A DNA stretch of 64,000 nucleotides from an uncultured Phycicoccus sp. (GCF_947495705.1 NZ_CANLZR010000008.1:62001-126000), one strand, 5' to 3'. Positions 1 through 8,871 are shown, counted from the stretch's first letter. The notes: generated from the sequence alone by a model not told the origin. Made by a program: numbers and translations.

Positions 1-46
1 CACCGAGGATGACCGGGCGGAAGTCGCTGGCGGGGGCGTCGGGCAC
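1..46 (-). CDS. N-terminal start of an ATP-grasp-like protein (partial)
   Basis: Only about 15 codons are inside the window. On the minus strand an AGGAG ribosome binding site is followed by GTG at 44-46, and the frame reads VPDAPASDFRPVILG before running off the edge. The DFRPVILGG-type beginning is what I recall from actinobacterial carboxylate-amine ligases of the ATP-grasp fold, but 15 residues cannot establish the family. The gene lies downstream of the phospholipase D gene on the same strand, 104 bp away. Confidence 0.4.
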   Translation of the reverse strand, partial: MPDAPASDFRPVILG

Positions 47-150
47 GCGGAGGCTCCTGAGGGCGGGAACGGGGACAGCACGGGTCGGCCACCCAGAATC
101 CCACACGGCCGGGTCCCGCCCGAATCGACGGGACGGCCGGGTCCGCCCGG

Positions 151-1836
151 TCAGCTCGGGGGGATCGGGTCGTCCCCCCGGCCCAGGACGCCGTTGGGGT
201 CGAAGGCGTCGTACACCCGCGAGGCCCACAGCAGCTGCAGGCGCGTCAGCTCGGGCGGCCCGATCCGGCGGAGCCGACCCCGAGGCCGCTCGACACCCGG
301 CGAGCCCGCCGCCGGCTTCCCCCGCCGCCGCCAGCGCACCGCCGTCCCCCGCATCGGAGCCCGGGGACGGGGGACGTGGACACGGCCCCGGTCGGGCCCG
401 GAGTCCCCGTAGTAGGCGTCGAGCGCGTCGGCCGTCTCGGCCATGAGGTCCCACACCTGGTCCGGGTCGTCCGGAACGTCGTCGGGGTCGAGACCGACGT
501 GCTCCCCGACGAGCTCACGGCGCAGCCGCAGCGTGAGCGCGTCGCGCGGGGCCGCGGCGTCACCGCCGGTCACCCGCTCGTCCTGGATCGCACACGCGAT
601 CTCGGAGTCGTTGGTCCAGGACCGCCGGTTGAAGTTGTCCGAGCCGATGCTCGCCCAGCGGTCGTCGATGATGCACACCTTGGAGTGCACGTAGACCGGG
701 AAGCCCTGCGGGCTCGTGAGGCCGTACAACGCGACCCTGTCTCCCCCGGCCTCCAGGATCAGGTCCATCGCGAGCCGGCGACCGTACTCCTGCCCGGCTG
801 CGGACAGCTCGCCGTCCATGTCCGGGGTGATCGGGATGACCGCGATGAGCCGGAGCTCGGGGTTGTCGCGCAGGGCGTCGCCGAAGTGCCGGCCCACGTC
901 CTCGGACCAGAGGTACTGGTCCTCGAGGTAGATGAGGCGTCGGGCGGTCCCCACGACCTTGGCGTTGGCGAGGGCGATGCTGCGCTCCCCGTCGGGGGCG
1001 AAGTCGAACCCCTTGGTCAGCAGGTCGGGGTAGGTGCGCAGGACCTGCACCGCCTCGTGCGCGTCCTCGGGTGAGGGCGGCGGGGGGGCCTGCTCGGGCA
1101 ACGGGCCGGGGTCGAGGTCCTCCCTCTGGATGAGGCTGGAGAGCAGACGACCCGGGTTGAGGGTGAGCGGGGTGGAGTCCTCCCATCGCTCCCGGAAGGT
1201 CGTCTCGATGTCGTGGACCGCCGGCCCCTGCACCGCGCAGTGCACGTCGTGCCACGCGGGCCGTGGCCCGAACACCTGCGGCATCGGGATGGTCTGCGGG
1301 TCACCCTCGTGCTCGATGGTGTCGCGCCGGCTGTGGCACAGGTCGATCCCGCCGACGTAGGCGATGTCCCGTGCGGGGTCGTCCGCGTGCCGGAGGACGA
1401 CGAACTTCTGGTGGTGCGACCCGCCCGGGGCGACCCGCATGTCGCGCAGGCACTCCCCGCCCGCCTCCTCGATGGCCAGCCCGAGGTTGCGCGACTTCTC
1501 CGCGTGGAAGCCGAAGTGGCGCCAGTGCGACCGCCACAGCAGCCCCTTGACGACCACGCCCCGGCGCGCCGCCGCGACGAGCGTCGCCGACAGGGTGGAG
1601 CCGGGGTCGTCGGTCAGCCGCTCGTCCGGGTCGCCCCGCCAGTCCGCGAAGAAGAGCAGGTCGCCCTTTCCCAGGTGGCCGATCCGCTCGTGCAGCTCCG
1701 CGAAGTAGGGGGCCCCGTGGACGATCGGGCGGACCCGGTTGCCCGTGCTCCACGCGACGCCCGCGGGGTGCCGGGCATCGACCCGGGTGTCGGGGTTGGC
1801 GCGCTCCTCGGGAAGGAGGAAGAGATCCTCGAGCAT
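151..1836 (-). CDS. Phospholipase D family protein
   Basis: A 561-residue protein with two HKD half-sites, the hallmark of the phospholipase D superfamily, which uses a phospho-histidine intermediate to cleave or transfer phosphodiester-linked head groups. The first half contains HHQKFVVLRHADDPARD (about residues 140-156), with a longer spacing than usual before the Asp. The second contains HSKVCIIDDRWASIGSDN (about residue 385 on), a textbook HxKx4D. No signal peptide or membrane segment is apparent, so it is probably cytosolic. The C-terminal 60 residues are Arg/Pro-rich and probably disordered. The size suits the cardiolipin-synthase/PLD type of actinobacteria. The substrate cannot be read from sequence. 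It stands 45 bp beyond a small membrane-protein gene on the same strand. Confidence 0.85.
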   Translation of the reverse strand: MLEDLFLLPEERANPDTRVDARHPAGVAWSTGNRVRPIVHGAPYFAELHERIGHLGKGDLLFFADWRGDPDERLTDDPGSTLSATLVAAARRGVVVKGLLWRSHWRHFGFHAEKSRNLGLAIEEAGGECLRDMRVAPGGSHHQKFVVLRHADDPARDIAYVGGIDLCHSRRDTIEHEGDPQTIPMPQVFGPRPAWHDVHCAVQGPAVHDIETTFRERWEDSTPLTLNPGRLLSSLIQREDLDPGPLPEQAPPPPSPEDAHEAVQVLRTYPDLLTKGFDFAPDGERSIALANAKVVGTARRLIYLEDQYLWSEDVGRHFGDALRDNPELRLIAVIPITPDMDGELSAAGQEYGRRLAMDLILEAGGDRVALYGLTSPQGFPVYVHSKVCIIDDRWASIGSDNFNRRSWTNDSEIACAIQDERVTGGDAAAPRDALTLRLRRELVGEHVGLDPDDVPDDPDQVWDLMAETADALDAYYGDSGPDRGRVHVPRPRAPMRGTAVRWRRRGKPAAGSPGVERPRGRLRRIGPPELTRLQLLWASRVYDAFDPNGVLGRGDDPIPPS

Positions 1837-1881
1837 CGGCTCATCCTGCCGGGTCGGGCGGCTCGGGGCGAGGGGCGCCCT

Positions 1882-2115
1882 TCAGATGGCGACGAGCGCG
1901 AAGACGAAGGCGAACAGCAGCGGCACCCCGAAGACGACGTCGAGGACGTGGAACGGCACCCAGTGCAGATGGGTGACCTTCCACCCGTAGTCGGCGTCGG
2001 GCCATTCCGGCGGCACCCAGGTCCGGGCCCGCCACAGCCGCTGCCCGACGAGCAGCAGTGCGTAGATGACGACGGCGACCCACCAGCCGTCGACCAGGCC
2101 CGTGGTCTCCCTCAT
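1882..2115 (-). CDS. Small two-helix membrane protein
   Basis: A 77-residue protein starting at ATG 2113-2115 (MRETTGLVDGWW). Two hydrophobic segments are visible: about residues 11-28 (WVAVVIYALLLVGQRLW) and 53-76 (FHVLDVVFGVPLLFAFVFALV), joined by a polar loop rich in Trp and Pro. I recognise no domain. The open frame continues upstream into the phosphofructokinase gene, but the ATG only 28 bp after that gene's stop is the natural start. It lies between pfp and the PLD gene, all on the minus strand, and may be co-transcribed with them. Function unknown. Confidence 0.6.
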   Translation of the reverse strand: MRETTGLVDGWWVAVVIYALLLVGQRLWRARTWVPPEWPDADYGWKVTHLHWVPFHVLDVVFGVPLLFAFVFALVAI

Positions 2116-2143
2116 CTGCGGGCCGGCGTCGGAGGGTTCGGGC

Positions 2144-3343
2144 TCATGCCTGCCCGATCGACCCCAGCAGCTCGACGAACCACGGCGCCGTGGCGTCGAA
2201 GGCCTTGCCGCCGCGGATCCGGGGGAACTCGATGGGCCGCAGCTCGTCGCCCCGCTCCTCGTCGTGCCCGATGACTCCCGGCTCGCCCCGCAGGGCGGCG
2301 TCGACGGCGAGGTCGGTGCACTCCTTGATGAGCGCGAGGTCCTGCGCGTTGGCCGGGGCGGACCGGGAGAAGTACCCGGACTTCTGGACCATCGTCTTCT
2401 CGGCGCCGAGGACCTCCGCGAACTGCTTGGCAAACCACGCGCCGGGGTTGACCTTGTCGAGCTGGACGTGGCCGAACGGGTCCTTGGGGACCTCCTGCCC
2501 GGCGGCCTCGAGCTCTGCGACCACCTCGGCCACGCCGGCGCCCTCGGACAGGAAGATGTTGACGCAGCCGACCTCGTCCATGACGGCGCGGAGACGCTCG
2601 CCCTCGCCCTTGACGTCGATGTGGCGCTCGGGCACGAAGACCGCGTGCACGTCCCAGGCCCGCGGGTCGTTGCCGATGGCGGGGACGTACTCCTGCTCGC
2701 CGACCCAGCGGTGGTACTCGGCGGCGGTGGCTGCGGTGAGCCAGCCGCAGTGCCGGCCCATCACCTCGTGGACGATGAGCATCCGGGGGTTGGAGGAGTG
2801 CTCGGCGATGATGTTCTGCGCGAAGCGGCTGCCCTGCTCGGCCGCGGTCCACGCACCGAGGGACTGGCGGATCGGGACGACGTCGTTGTCGATCGTCTTC
2901 GGCAGCCCGACGACGGTCAGCTCGTAGTCGTTCTCGTGGAGGTAGGCGGCGAGGTCGGCGGCGGTCGTGTTCGTGTCGTCGCCCCCGATGGTGTGCAGGA
3001 CGTCGACCCCGTCGGCGGTGAGCCGCTCGGCCGCCACGTGCAGCGGGTCCTGGCCCTCCTGGACGAGGCCGCGCTTGACGCAGTCCGCGACGTTGGTGAG
3101 CTTGACCCTGCTGTTGCCGATCGGGCTGCCGCCGAACCGGTGCAGCAGGTGGGCCTTTTCGCGCACCTCGGAGGTGACCTCGACGTAGTCGCCCTTGAGC
3201 AGGCCCGCGTAGCCACCGAGGTAGGCGATGATCCGCACGTCGGGGGCGACCGCGGTGTACCGCTCGATGAGCCCCCCGACGGCCGAGGACAGGCACGGGG
3301 CCAGGCCTCCGGCGGTGAGCATGGCGACGGTGCGGACGGTCAT
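2144..3343 (-). CDS. pfp: Pyrophosphate-dependent 6-phosphofructokinase
   Basis: A 399-residue cytosolic enzyme that phosphorylates fructose 6-phosphate, a committed step of glycolysis, probably reversibly and with pyrophosphate. The phosphoryl-donor loop reads GGDDTNT (residues 120-126). The second Asp, where ATP-dependent enzymes have Gly, is the accepted mark of PPi specificity. PKTIDND (148-154), with Lys in second place, also marks PPi-PFKs. The allosteric tail of ATP-dependent bacterial enzymes is not evident. The start is supported by a GAAGGAG ribosome binding site a few bases before ATG 3341-3343. Such enzymes are known in actinomycetes, for example Amycolatopsis. No other glycolytic gene is adjacent. 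Confidence 0.93.
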   Translation of the reverse strand: MTVRTVAMLTAGGLAPCLSSAVGGLIERYTAVAPDVRIIAYLGGYAGLLKGDYVEVTSEVREKAHLLHRFGGSPIGNSRVKLTNVADCVKRGLVQEGQDPLHVAAERLTADGVDVLHTIGGDDTNTTAADLAAYLHENDYELTVVGLPKTIDNDVVPIRQSLGAWTAAEQGSRFAQNIIAEHSSNPRMLIVHEVMGRHCGWLTAATAAEYHRWVGEQEYVPAIGNDPRAWDVHAVFVPERHIDVKGEGERLRAVMDEVGCVNIFLSEGAGVAEVVAELEAAGQEVPKDPFGHVQLDKVNPGAWFAKQFAEVLGAEKTMVQKSGYFSRSAPANAQDLALIKECTDLAVDAALRGEPGVIGHDEERGDELRPIEFPRIRGGKAFDATAPWFVELLGSIGQA

Positions 3344-3449
3344 GACATGGGCTCCTTCGGGGCGGGCAGCGCAGCGCCACCCATTCTCGCAAGACCCGGC
3401 CCGTTTGCGTGGCGCCGGTCACGATGGGGACACGCCGGCCGCGCTGCGC

Positions 3450-3884
3450 TCAGTCCTCGATGCGCGCCGCGCCCCGCCGCTTCAGCGCCTCGATCCCCTC
3501 GCGCATGGCGGTGAGCTTCGCCTCCGAATGGCCGACCCACGTCGAGAGCTCACCGACCACCCGCAGCGGCTCGCGGCTGCGGAAGGACTGCGTCGGGTTC
3601 CCGGGGAACCTCTTGTCCGTGACGTTCGGGTCGTCCTCGACGTCGCCCGTCGGCTCGACGAGGTAGATGCGTCCCCGCCCCTCGCCCGAGGCGAGCTCGG
3701 CACCCCAGACCGCGGCATCGAGGGTCGCGGTGAAGTACACGTAGTTCATCACCCGGCCCTCCTCGAAGTTCGAATGCCGGCCCGGCACGAGCAGCTCGCC
3801 CACCGCGAGGTTCGCCTTCGTGCCGTGCAGGTACACCCCGGTCTCGTACACCTCGAAGGGCACCGGCTCACGCGCGTCGCTCAC
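3450..3884 (-). CDS. arr: Rifamycin ADP-ribosyltransferase Arr
   Basis: A 144-residue protein that matches the mycobacterial Arr pattern almost residue for residue: YLHGTKANLAVGELL near the N-terminus, NYVYFTATLDAAVWGAELA in the middle, then YLVEPTGDVEDDPNVTDK and FPGNPTQSFRSREPLRVVGE. Arr transfers ADP-ribose from NAD+ to the C23 hydroxyl of rifamycins and inactivates them. His20, Tyr50 and the Asp84/Asp85 pair sit where the catalytic His-Tyr-Asp of the family is expected. The length is normal for the family. It is divergent from an MFS-type gene with about 80 bp between, and nothing suggests recent transfer: GC content and codon use match the neighbours. Chromosomal arr genes are common in environmental actinomycetes. 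Confidence 0.93.
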   Translation of the reverse strand: MSDAREPVPFEVYETGVYLHGTKANLAVGELLVPGRHSNFEEGRVMNYVYFTATLDAAVWGAELASGEGRGRIYLVEPTGDVEDDPNVTDKRFPGNPTQSFRSREPLRVVGELSTWVGHSEAKLTAMREGIEALKRRGAARIED

Positions 3885-3965
3885 GCGCCGAATCTATCGG
3901 CGTCCACGGCCGCAGGAGTACGGTGCGAAGGTGGTCCGCCGGCCGGCTCACCGGACGGGTCCGTG

Positions 3966-5621
3966 GTGACCCGCCGACCCGGCACGTCCGAACGTCGTGC
4001 CCTCGCGGCCGCGATGACCAGGCCGGTCATGCGGCGGGCCCAGGTCGCCTCCCTCGCCGCCTGGACCGCCGAAGGCGCCTTCCTCACCGCGCTCGCGGTC
4101 TACGCGTACCAGCAGGGCGGCGCCGCCGAGGTCGGACTGATCGGCTTCCTGCGCTTGCTGCCCGCCGGAGTGGCCCTGCCCTTCGGCTCGCTCCTCGTGG
4201 ACCGGGTCCCGCGGCAACGGGTCCTCGTGCTGAGCAGCGCCGTGCGCACCATCGCCCTCCTGGGCGTCACCCTCGGCGCGCTCCTGGGAACGCCCTCGCC
4301 ACCGGTGTACGTCGGTGTCGTGCTCGCCACCCTCGCCTTCGTCGTCTTCCGCCCGGCGCACGTGGCCCTCCTGCCGTCGTTGTGCACCACACCGGCGGAG
4401 CTCACCGGTGCCAACGCGACCCGCAGCCTGCTCGACGGCGTGGCCGCTCTGCTGGGCCCCGTTCTCGCCGGGGCCGCGCTCGCGGCGCAGGGCCCCGGCG
4501 TCGGGTTCGCCGTGGCCACCGCGTGCACCGCCGTGGCCACCTGGCAGCTGGTCGGCATCCGGGTGGAGGTTCCGGAGCTGGAGACCCCGCCGCCCGCCCG
4601 CGTGACCAGGGACCTGGTGGACGGGTGGCGGGCACTGGCCGGCGACGGGCGGATCCGCCTGCTGGTGGGCATCGGGGCGGCCCAGGTGGCGGTCCGTGGC
4701 GCCCTGAACGTCCTCGCGGTGGTGGTCGTCATCGACCTGCTCGCCCTGGACGAGGGTGCGGTCGGTCTGCTCTGGGCGGCGTTCGGCGCGGGTGCCCTGC
4801 TCGGCGCATCCGCGACCTTCCGGCTGGCGGGCAGCCCCCGGATGGCCGTGTTCTTCGGCGTCGGGATGGCCACGTGGGGCCTGCCGCTCGCTGTCGTCGC
4901 CGCGACCTCGTCCTGGCTCCTGACCCTCGCCCTGCTCGCGGTGGTCGGCGTCGGCAACGCCCTCGTCGACGTCACCGCCTTCACGCTGATCCAACGGCTG
5001 ACCCCCGACCGGGTGCTGGGGCGCGTCCTGGGCGCCGCCGAGATGCTGTGGACCCTGGCGATGGCCCTCGGGTCACTGGGCGCGCCGCTGCTGGTCGACC
5101 TGTTCGGGGTCCGCGGCGCCCTGCTCGCCCTCGGCCTCGCCCTCGCCGGGCTCCCCCTCCTGCTCTCACCCGGGCTGCGGGGTGTCGACCGCGACGTCCA
5201 GGTGCGGACCCACGAGGTGGAGCTGCTGCAGCGGGTCTCCATCCTGCGGCCGCTGCCGGTGCCGGTCATCGAGCAGCTCGCGACCCGCGCCGTGCCGCGC
5301 CTGGTGCCGGCAGGCGACCGGGTCTTCGGCCAGGGGGAGGCCGGGGACGACTACTACGTCATCGTCGACGGCCGGGCCCGGGTCAGCGTCGACGGCGAGT
5401 ACCGCCGTGACCTGGGGCCCGGGGACGGGTTCGGCGAGATCGCCCTGCTGCGCCCGGTGCCGCGCACGGCCACCGTCGATGCCGACACCGAGCTCGACCT
5501 GCGCGCGCTGAGCGGCGCGGCGTTCATCCGCGCGGTCGGGGGCTACCGGCCCAGCGCCGAGGCGGCCGACGAGGTCATCCGCCGCTGGCAGCCGCCGGGC
5601 GCCGACCCTGCCGGGGGGTGA
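3966..5621 (+). CDS. MFS transporter with C-terminal cyclic-nucleotide-binding domain
   Basis: About 551 residues. The first 410 form an MFS permease with some 10-12 hydrophobic helices and the loop VDRVPRQRVLV between the second and third. The last 130 residues (from VELLQRVSILRPLPVPVIEQL to AFIRAVGGY) form a cNMP-binding (CAP_ED) domain, including DDYYVIVDGRARV and DGFGEIALLRPVPRTATV, which fits the phosphate-binding cassette. The fusion suggests a transporter or sensor gated by a nucleotide ligand; the substrate is unknown. The start is uncertain: tandem GTG codons at 3963/3966 have a weak GGACGGG upstream, while ATG 4014 would also leave the first helix intact. It is divergent from arr. 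Confidence 0.8.
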   Translation: MTRRPGTSERRALAAAMTRPVMRRAQVASLAAWTAEGAFLTALAVYAYQQGGAAEVGLIGFLRLLPAGVALPFGSLLVDRVPRQRVLVLSSAVRTIALLGVTLGALLGTPSPPVYVGVVLATLAFVVFRPAHVALLPSLCTTPAELTGANATRSLLDGVAALLGPVLAGAALAAQGPGVGFAVATACTAVATWQLVGIRVEVPELETPPPARVTRDLVDGWRALAGDGRIRLLVGIGAAQVAVRGALNVLAVVVVIDLLALDEGAVGLLWAAFGAGALLGASATFRLAGSPRMAVFFGVGMATWGLPLAVVAATSSWLLTLALLAVVGVGNALVDVTAFTLIQRLTPDRVLGRVLGAAEMLWTLAMALGSLGAPLLVDLFGVRGALLALGLALAGLPLLLSPGLRGVDRDVQVRTHEVELLQRVSILRPLPVPVIEQLATRAVPRLVPAGDRVFGQGEAGDDYYVIVDGRARVSVDGEYRRDLGPGDGFGEIALLRPVPRTATVDADTELDLRALSGAAFIRAVGGYRPSAEAADEVIRRWQPPGADPAGG

Positions 5622-5636
5622 GGGCGAGCCTCGTGG

Positions 5637-6149
5637 TCAGCCGATCTGGCCGCGGATCTCACCACCGGCGAGGTCGCCCGGGCCCGTGTTCGTCGGGGCC
5701 ACGCCGTCGTTGGTGTGCACGTTGACGTACGTGTTCCCGGCAGCCATGGTCGCGGCGAGCACCGACAGGTCGGAGCCGGCGAGCGGGCCGACGAGGTCGG
5801 CAGCCGTGATCGTGCCGGTCGCCAGGACGCCGTTGACGGCGCCGCCGCCCGCCGCGGCGTTGCCGTAGAGGAAGGCGACGACCGGCCCGTTGGCGCCCTC
5901 GGGCGCGACGTGGATGTGGGCCGCAACGACGTTGTCGATGTTCGCGACGATGAGCCGGTACCTGAGCTCGGTACCGTCGGCGGACAGCTGGAACACGGCC
6001 GCTCCGCGGCCCTTGCTCTCGTTCGCCGGCACCTCCTGCCCGGCGCTGAGCCGCGCGGTGAATGTGGTGGCGGCGTGGGCGGGCCCGACGAGTCCGAGAC
6101 TCATCAGGGCCAGGACCAGCACCGCGACGAGACGCTTGCCGTTCATCAC
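5637..6149 (-). CDS. Secreted CHRD-domain protein
   Basis: A 170-residue protein with a clear signal peptide (MNGKRLVAVLVLALMSLGLV, then GPAHA before the cleavage site) followed by one CHRD domain. FTARLSAGQEVPA opens the domain, AHIHVAPEGANGPVVAFLY carries the His-x-His pair, and YVNVHTNDG and GGEIRGQI close it. CHRD repeats were first described in chordin; the bacterial versions are extracytoplasmic and of uncertain function, possibly metal or ligand binding. GTG 6147-6149 is immediately followed by ATG 6144-6146 behind a GGGAGG ribosome binding site, so either may be used. It converges with the MFS/cNMP gene across a 15-bp spacer. Confidence 0.85.
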   Translation of the reverse strand: MMNGKRLVAVLVLALMSLGLVGPAHAATTFTARLSAGQEVPANESKGRGAAVFQLSADGTELRYRLIVANIDNVVAAHIHVAPEGANGPVVAFLYGNAAAGGGAVNGVLATGTITAADLVGPLAGSDLSVLAATMAAGNTYVNVHTNDGVAPTNTGPGDLAGGEIRGQIG

Positions 6150-6255
6150 GGCCTCCCGTTCGGTCTGCCGGGTGTCGGGGTGAGCACCCGCCTCCGGCCA
6201 TGGTCGACCCGGCCCCGTGGGGTGTCAATGCCGAGCGCTGCGGCAGGGCTTCGCG

Positions 6256-7335
6256 TCAGAGGGTGCGCCCGACGAGCTCGGCGGTCTGGAGCATGTTGAG
6301 CGCGGCGCCCTTGCGCAGGTTGTCACCGCACACGAAGAGGTCGAGGGTGGTCGGGGCGTCCGGGGCCTGGCGGATCCGGCCGACGAAGCGGGGGTCGGCG
6401 CCGACGACGTCGTTGGGAGTAGGGAACTCGGGCTCGTCGGGGTCGTCGAGGACGACGACGTCGGGAGCCTCGACCAGGGCCTGCCGGGCGTCCTCGACCT
6501 TGATGCGTTGGGCGAAGGTGGCGTGCACCGTCACCGAGTGGGAGGAGATGACCGGCACCCGTACGCACGTCGCCGAGACGGGCAGGTGCGGCAGGTCGAG
6601 GATCTTGCGTGTCTCCTCGCGGACCTTGACCTCCTCGGACGTCCACCCGTCGCCGACGTGGTGCCCGACGAACGGGACGAGGTTGAGCGCCAGCGGCGCC
6701 GGGAACGGCGAGTCGAGGCCGAGCTCGTGCTCGACGAGGCGGCGCACGTCGCCGGGCCGGGTGCCGAGCTCGCGGTCGCCGTGGACGACGTCGAGCTCGT
6801 CGTGCAGCCGGGCCATGCCCGTCCGCCCCAGACCGGAGGCCGCCTGGAGGGTCGTGACGACGAGGCTTGTCAGCTCCCAGCCGCCGTGGAGGACGGCGAG
6901 CACGTCGATCATCGTCATCACCGTGGCGCCCGGGTTGGCGATGATGCCCCGCGGCCGGTCCGCGACCTTGTGCGGGTTGACCTCCGGCACGACGAGCGGG
7001 ACCTCGGGTTCGGTGCGGAAGACCGTGCTGTTGTCGATGCAGACGACCCCGCGCGCGGCGGCGAGCTCGACCCACTCGCGGGCGATCCCGGTCGGGATGT
7101 CGAAGATCGCGACGTCGATCCCGTCGAAGAACTCGGCACTGACGGCCTCGACCGTCACCTCCTCGTCACCGATGCGCAGGACGCTGCCCACATCCTCGGT
7201 CCCGGCCGCGACCCGGAGCCGGCCCCAGCGGTGCCGCCGCATCGGGAGGATCTGGAGCACGACCCGGCCGACCGCACCGGTCGCTCCGATGATCCCGAGG
7301 CTGGGTGCGGGGTCGAGCGGCTGGTTGGGCGCCAT
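6256..7335 (-). CDS. Aspartate-semialdehyde dehydrogenase homologue lacking the catalytic Cys
   Basis: A 359-residue protein with the whole ASADH fold: GIIGATGAVGRVVLQIL (NAD(P)-binding, residues 14-30), DNSTVFR, VPEVNPHK, TLQAASGLGRTG with Gln164, EETRKIL, CVRVPVISSHSV with Arg259 and His266, and CGDNLRKGAALN near the end. ASADH reduces aspartyl phosphate to aspartate semialdehyde for Lys, Thr, Met and diaminopimelate synthesis. In the family the nucleophile is the Cys of ANPNC(T/S)T. Here the segment reads ANPGATVM, so the position is Ala137 (codon at 6925-6927). Everything else is conserved, so the loss is specific. It follows lysC by 2 bp on the same strand. Either the enzyme is inactive or altered and another asd exists, or the base calls are wrong. 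Confidence 0.85.
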   Translation of the reverse strand: MAPNQPLDPAPSLGIIGATGAVGRVVLQILPMRRHRWGRLRVAAGTEDVGSVLRIGDEEVTVEAVSAEFFDGIDVAIFDIPTGIAREWVELAAARGVVCIDNSTVFRTEPEVPLVVPEVNPHKVADRPRGIIANPGATVMTMIDVLAVLHGGWELTSLVVTTLQAASGLGRTGMARLHDELDVVHGDRELGTRPGDVRRLVEHELGLDSPFPAPLALNLVPFVGHHVGDGWTSEEVKVREETRKILDLPHLPVSATCVRVPVISSHSVTVHATFAQRIKVEDARQALVEAPDVVVLDDPDEPEFPTPNDVVGADPRFVGRIRQAPDAPTTLDLFVCGDNLRKGAALNMLQTAELVGRTL

Positions 7336-7337
7336 CG

Positions 7338-8612
7338 TCAGCGGCCGGTGCCCCCGTAGACGACGGCCTCCCCGTCGGTGGAGTCGAGACCGAAGGCGCT
7401 GTGGACGGCGCGGACCGCGTCGTCGAGCAGCTCGTCCCGGGTGATGACCGAGATCCGGATCTCGGAGGTCGAGATCATCTCGATGTTGACCCCGGCCTGC
7501 GCGAGCGCGCTGAAGAAGGTGGCCGAGACGCCGGGGTTGGAGCGCATGCCGGCGCCGACGAGGCTGAGCTTGCCGATCTGGTCGTCGTACTGCACCTGCG
7601 TGAAGCCGACCTCGGACTGGATCTTCTGCAGCGCCTGGACGGCGGTCGGGCCGTCGCTCTTGGGCAGCGTGAAGGAGATGTCGGTGAGGCCGGTCTCGGT
7701 TGCCGACACGTTCTGCACGATCATGTCGATGTTGATCTCGGCCGCGGCGACGGACTCGAAGATCTTGGCAGCCATGCCGGTGCGGTCGGGGACGCCGACG
7801 ACGGTGACCTTGGCCTCGCTGCGATCGTGGGCGACGCCGGCGATGATCGGGGCTTCCACGGGAACTCCTTCGGGGGCGGGCTGGTCGGTGACGGTGGTCC
7901 CGATCTTCTGCGAGAACGAGGACCGGACGTGGATGGGGATGTCGAAGCGGCGGGCGTACTCGACGCTGCGCAGGTGCAGGACCTTGGAGCCGCAGGCGGC
8001 GAGCTCGAGCATCTCCTCGGCCGAGATGCGGTCGATCTTGCGGGCCGTCGGGACGATGCGCGGGTCGGCGGTGAACACCCCGTCGACGTCGGTGTAGATC
8101 TCGCAGACGCTCGCCTCGAGCGCCGCGGCCAGCGCGACGGCGGTGGTGTCGGTGCCGCCCCGCCCGAGCGTCGTGATCTCCTTGGTGTCCTGGCTGACGC
8201 CCTGGAACCCCGCGACGATGACGACGTGCCCCTTGCCGAGCGCCTCGGTGATGCGGCCGGGGGTGACGTCGATGATCTTGGCCTTGCCGTGGACGCTGTC
8301 GGTGATGACGCCGGCCTGGCTGCCGGTGAACGAGCGCGCGGTGTGGCCGAGGTCGGTGATGGCCATGGCCACGAGGGCCATCGAGATGCGCTCGCCGGCC
8401 GTCATGAGCATGTCGAGCTCGCGAGGGGGCGGCAGGGGGCTGACGTCCTGGGCCAGGTCGAGCAGCTCGTCGGTGGTGTCCCCCATCGCCGAGACCGCCA
8501 CGACGACGTCGTTGCCGGCCTTCTTCGTCTCCGAGATGCGCTTGGCGACGCGCTTGATGCTCTCGGCGTCGGCGAGCGAGGAGCCGCCGTACTTCTGGAC
8601 GACGATGGGCAC
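7338..8612 (-). CDS. lysC: Aspartate kinase
   Basis: A 424-residue aspartokinase, first enzyme of the aspartate pathway, phosphorylating L-aspartate with ATP. The N-terminus [12 protein letters not shown] is the family's kinase signature. [14 protein letters not shown] (about residue 155) belongs to the aspartate/ATP site. From about residue 260 two ACT domains follow ([21 protein letters not shown] and [22 protein letters not shown]), the usual sites for lysine/threonine feedback. The GTG at 8610-8612 with GGAGA eight bases upstream is preferred to the longer frame, since family members begin right there. In related actinomycetes an internal start gives a separate beta subunit. The next gene, 2 bp away, is the ASADH homologue, so the pair is an operon. 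Confidence 0.95.
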   Translation of the reverse strand: MPIVVQKYGGSSLADAESIKRVAKRISETKKAGNDVVVAVSAMGDTTDELLDLAQDVSPLPPPRELDMLMTAGERISMALVAMAITDLGHTARSFTGSQAGVITDSVHGKAKIIDVTPGRITEALGKGHVVIVAGFQGVSQDTKEITTLGRGGTDTTAVALAAALEASVCEIYTDVDGVFTADPRIVPTARKIDRISAEEMLELAACGSKVLHLRSVEYARRFDIPIHVRSSFSQKIGTTVTDQPAPEGVPVEAPIIAGVAHDRSEAKVTVVGVPDRTGMAAKIFESVAAAEINIDMIVQNVSATETGLTDISFTLPKSDGPTAVQALQKIQSEVGFTQVQYDDQIGKLSLVGAGMRSNPGVSATFFSALAQAGVNIEMISTSEIRISVITRDELLDDAVRAVHSAFGLDSTDGEAVVYGGTGR

Positions 8613-8739
8613 GCTGGTCTCCGGGTGGGTGGGTCCGCTGGGGTCGCCCCAACTGTAGCCAGCGGTCCACAGGGCGGACCTCACGGCCACATCGCGGAAG
8701 CCTGCCGCGTCCGGCACCCACCCTCGGTCCGCCCCCACA

Positions 8740-8871
8740 TCGACCAATAGGTCACCTCAGGTACACCGGCCCCGGACCCCGGCCCGTACCTGGCGTGACC
8801 TATTGGTCGAATCCGGGACGTCGGGTCGGACGTTCCCGTACCTGGCGTGACCTATTGGTCGAAGCAGGTAC
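8740..8871. repeat. 25-bp repeat array in the lysC/flavoprotein spacer
   Basis: The 312-bp divergent spacer 8613-8924 holds no gene. Copies B (8786-8810) and C (8838-8862) are identical over 29 bp including flanks and begin GTACCTGGCGTGACC. Copy A (8740-8764) is inverted and matches B and C at 23 of 25 bases. A fragment CAGGTAC (8865-8871) repeats the outer end of A. Each copy contains the small dyad GACC-TATT-GGTC. A can pair with B or with C over the full length, and C's first seven bases can also pair with the fragment, so mutually exclusive hairpins are possible. The array may be an operator cluster, an attenuator-like switch or an intergenic repeat family. Nothing was recognised in 8613-8739 or 8872-8924. 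Confidence 0.85.

Noticed and set aside
8740-8862. CRISPR array
   Set aside because: Only three copies, one inverted, with unequal spacers of 21 and 27 bp, and no cas genes.
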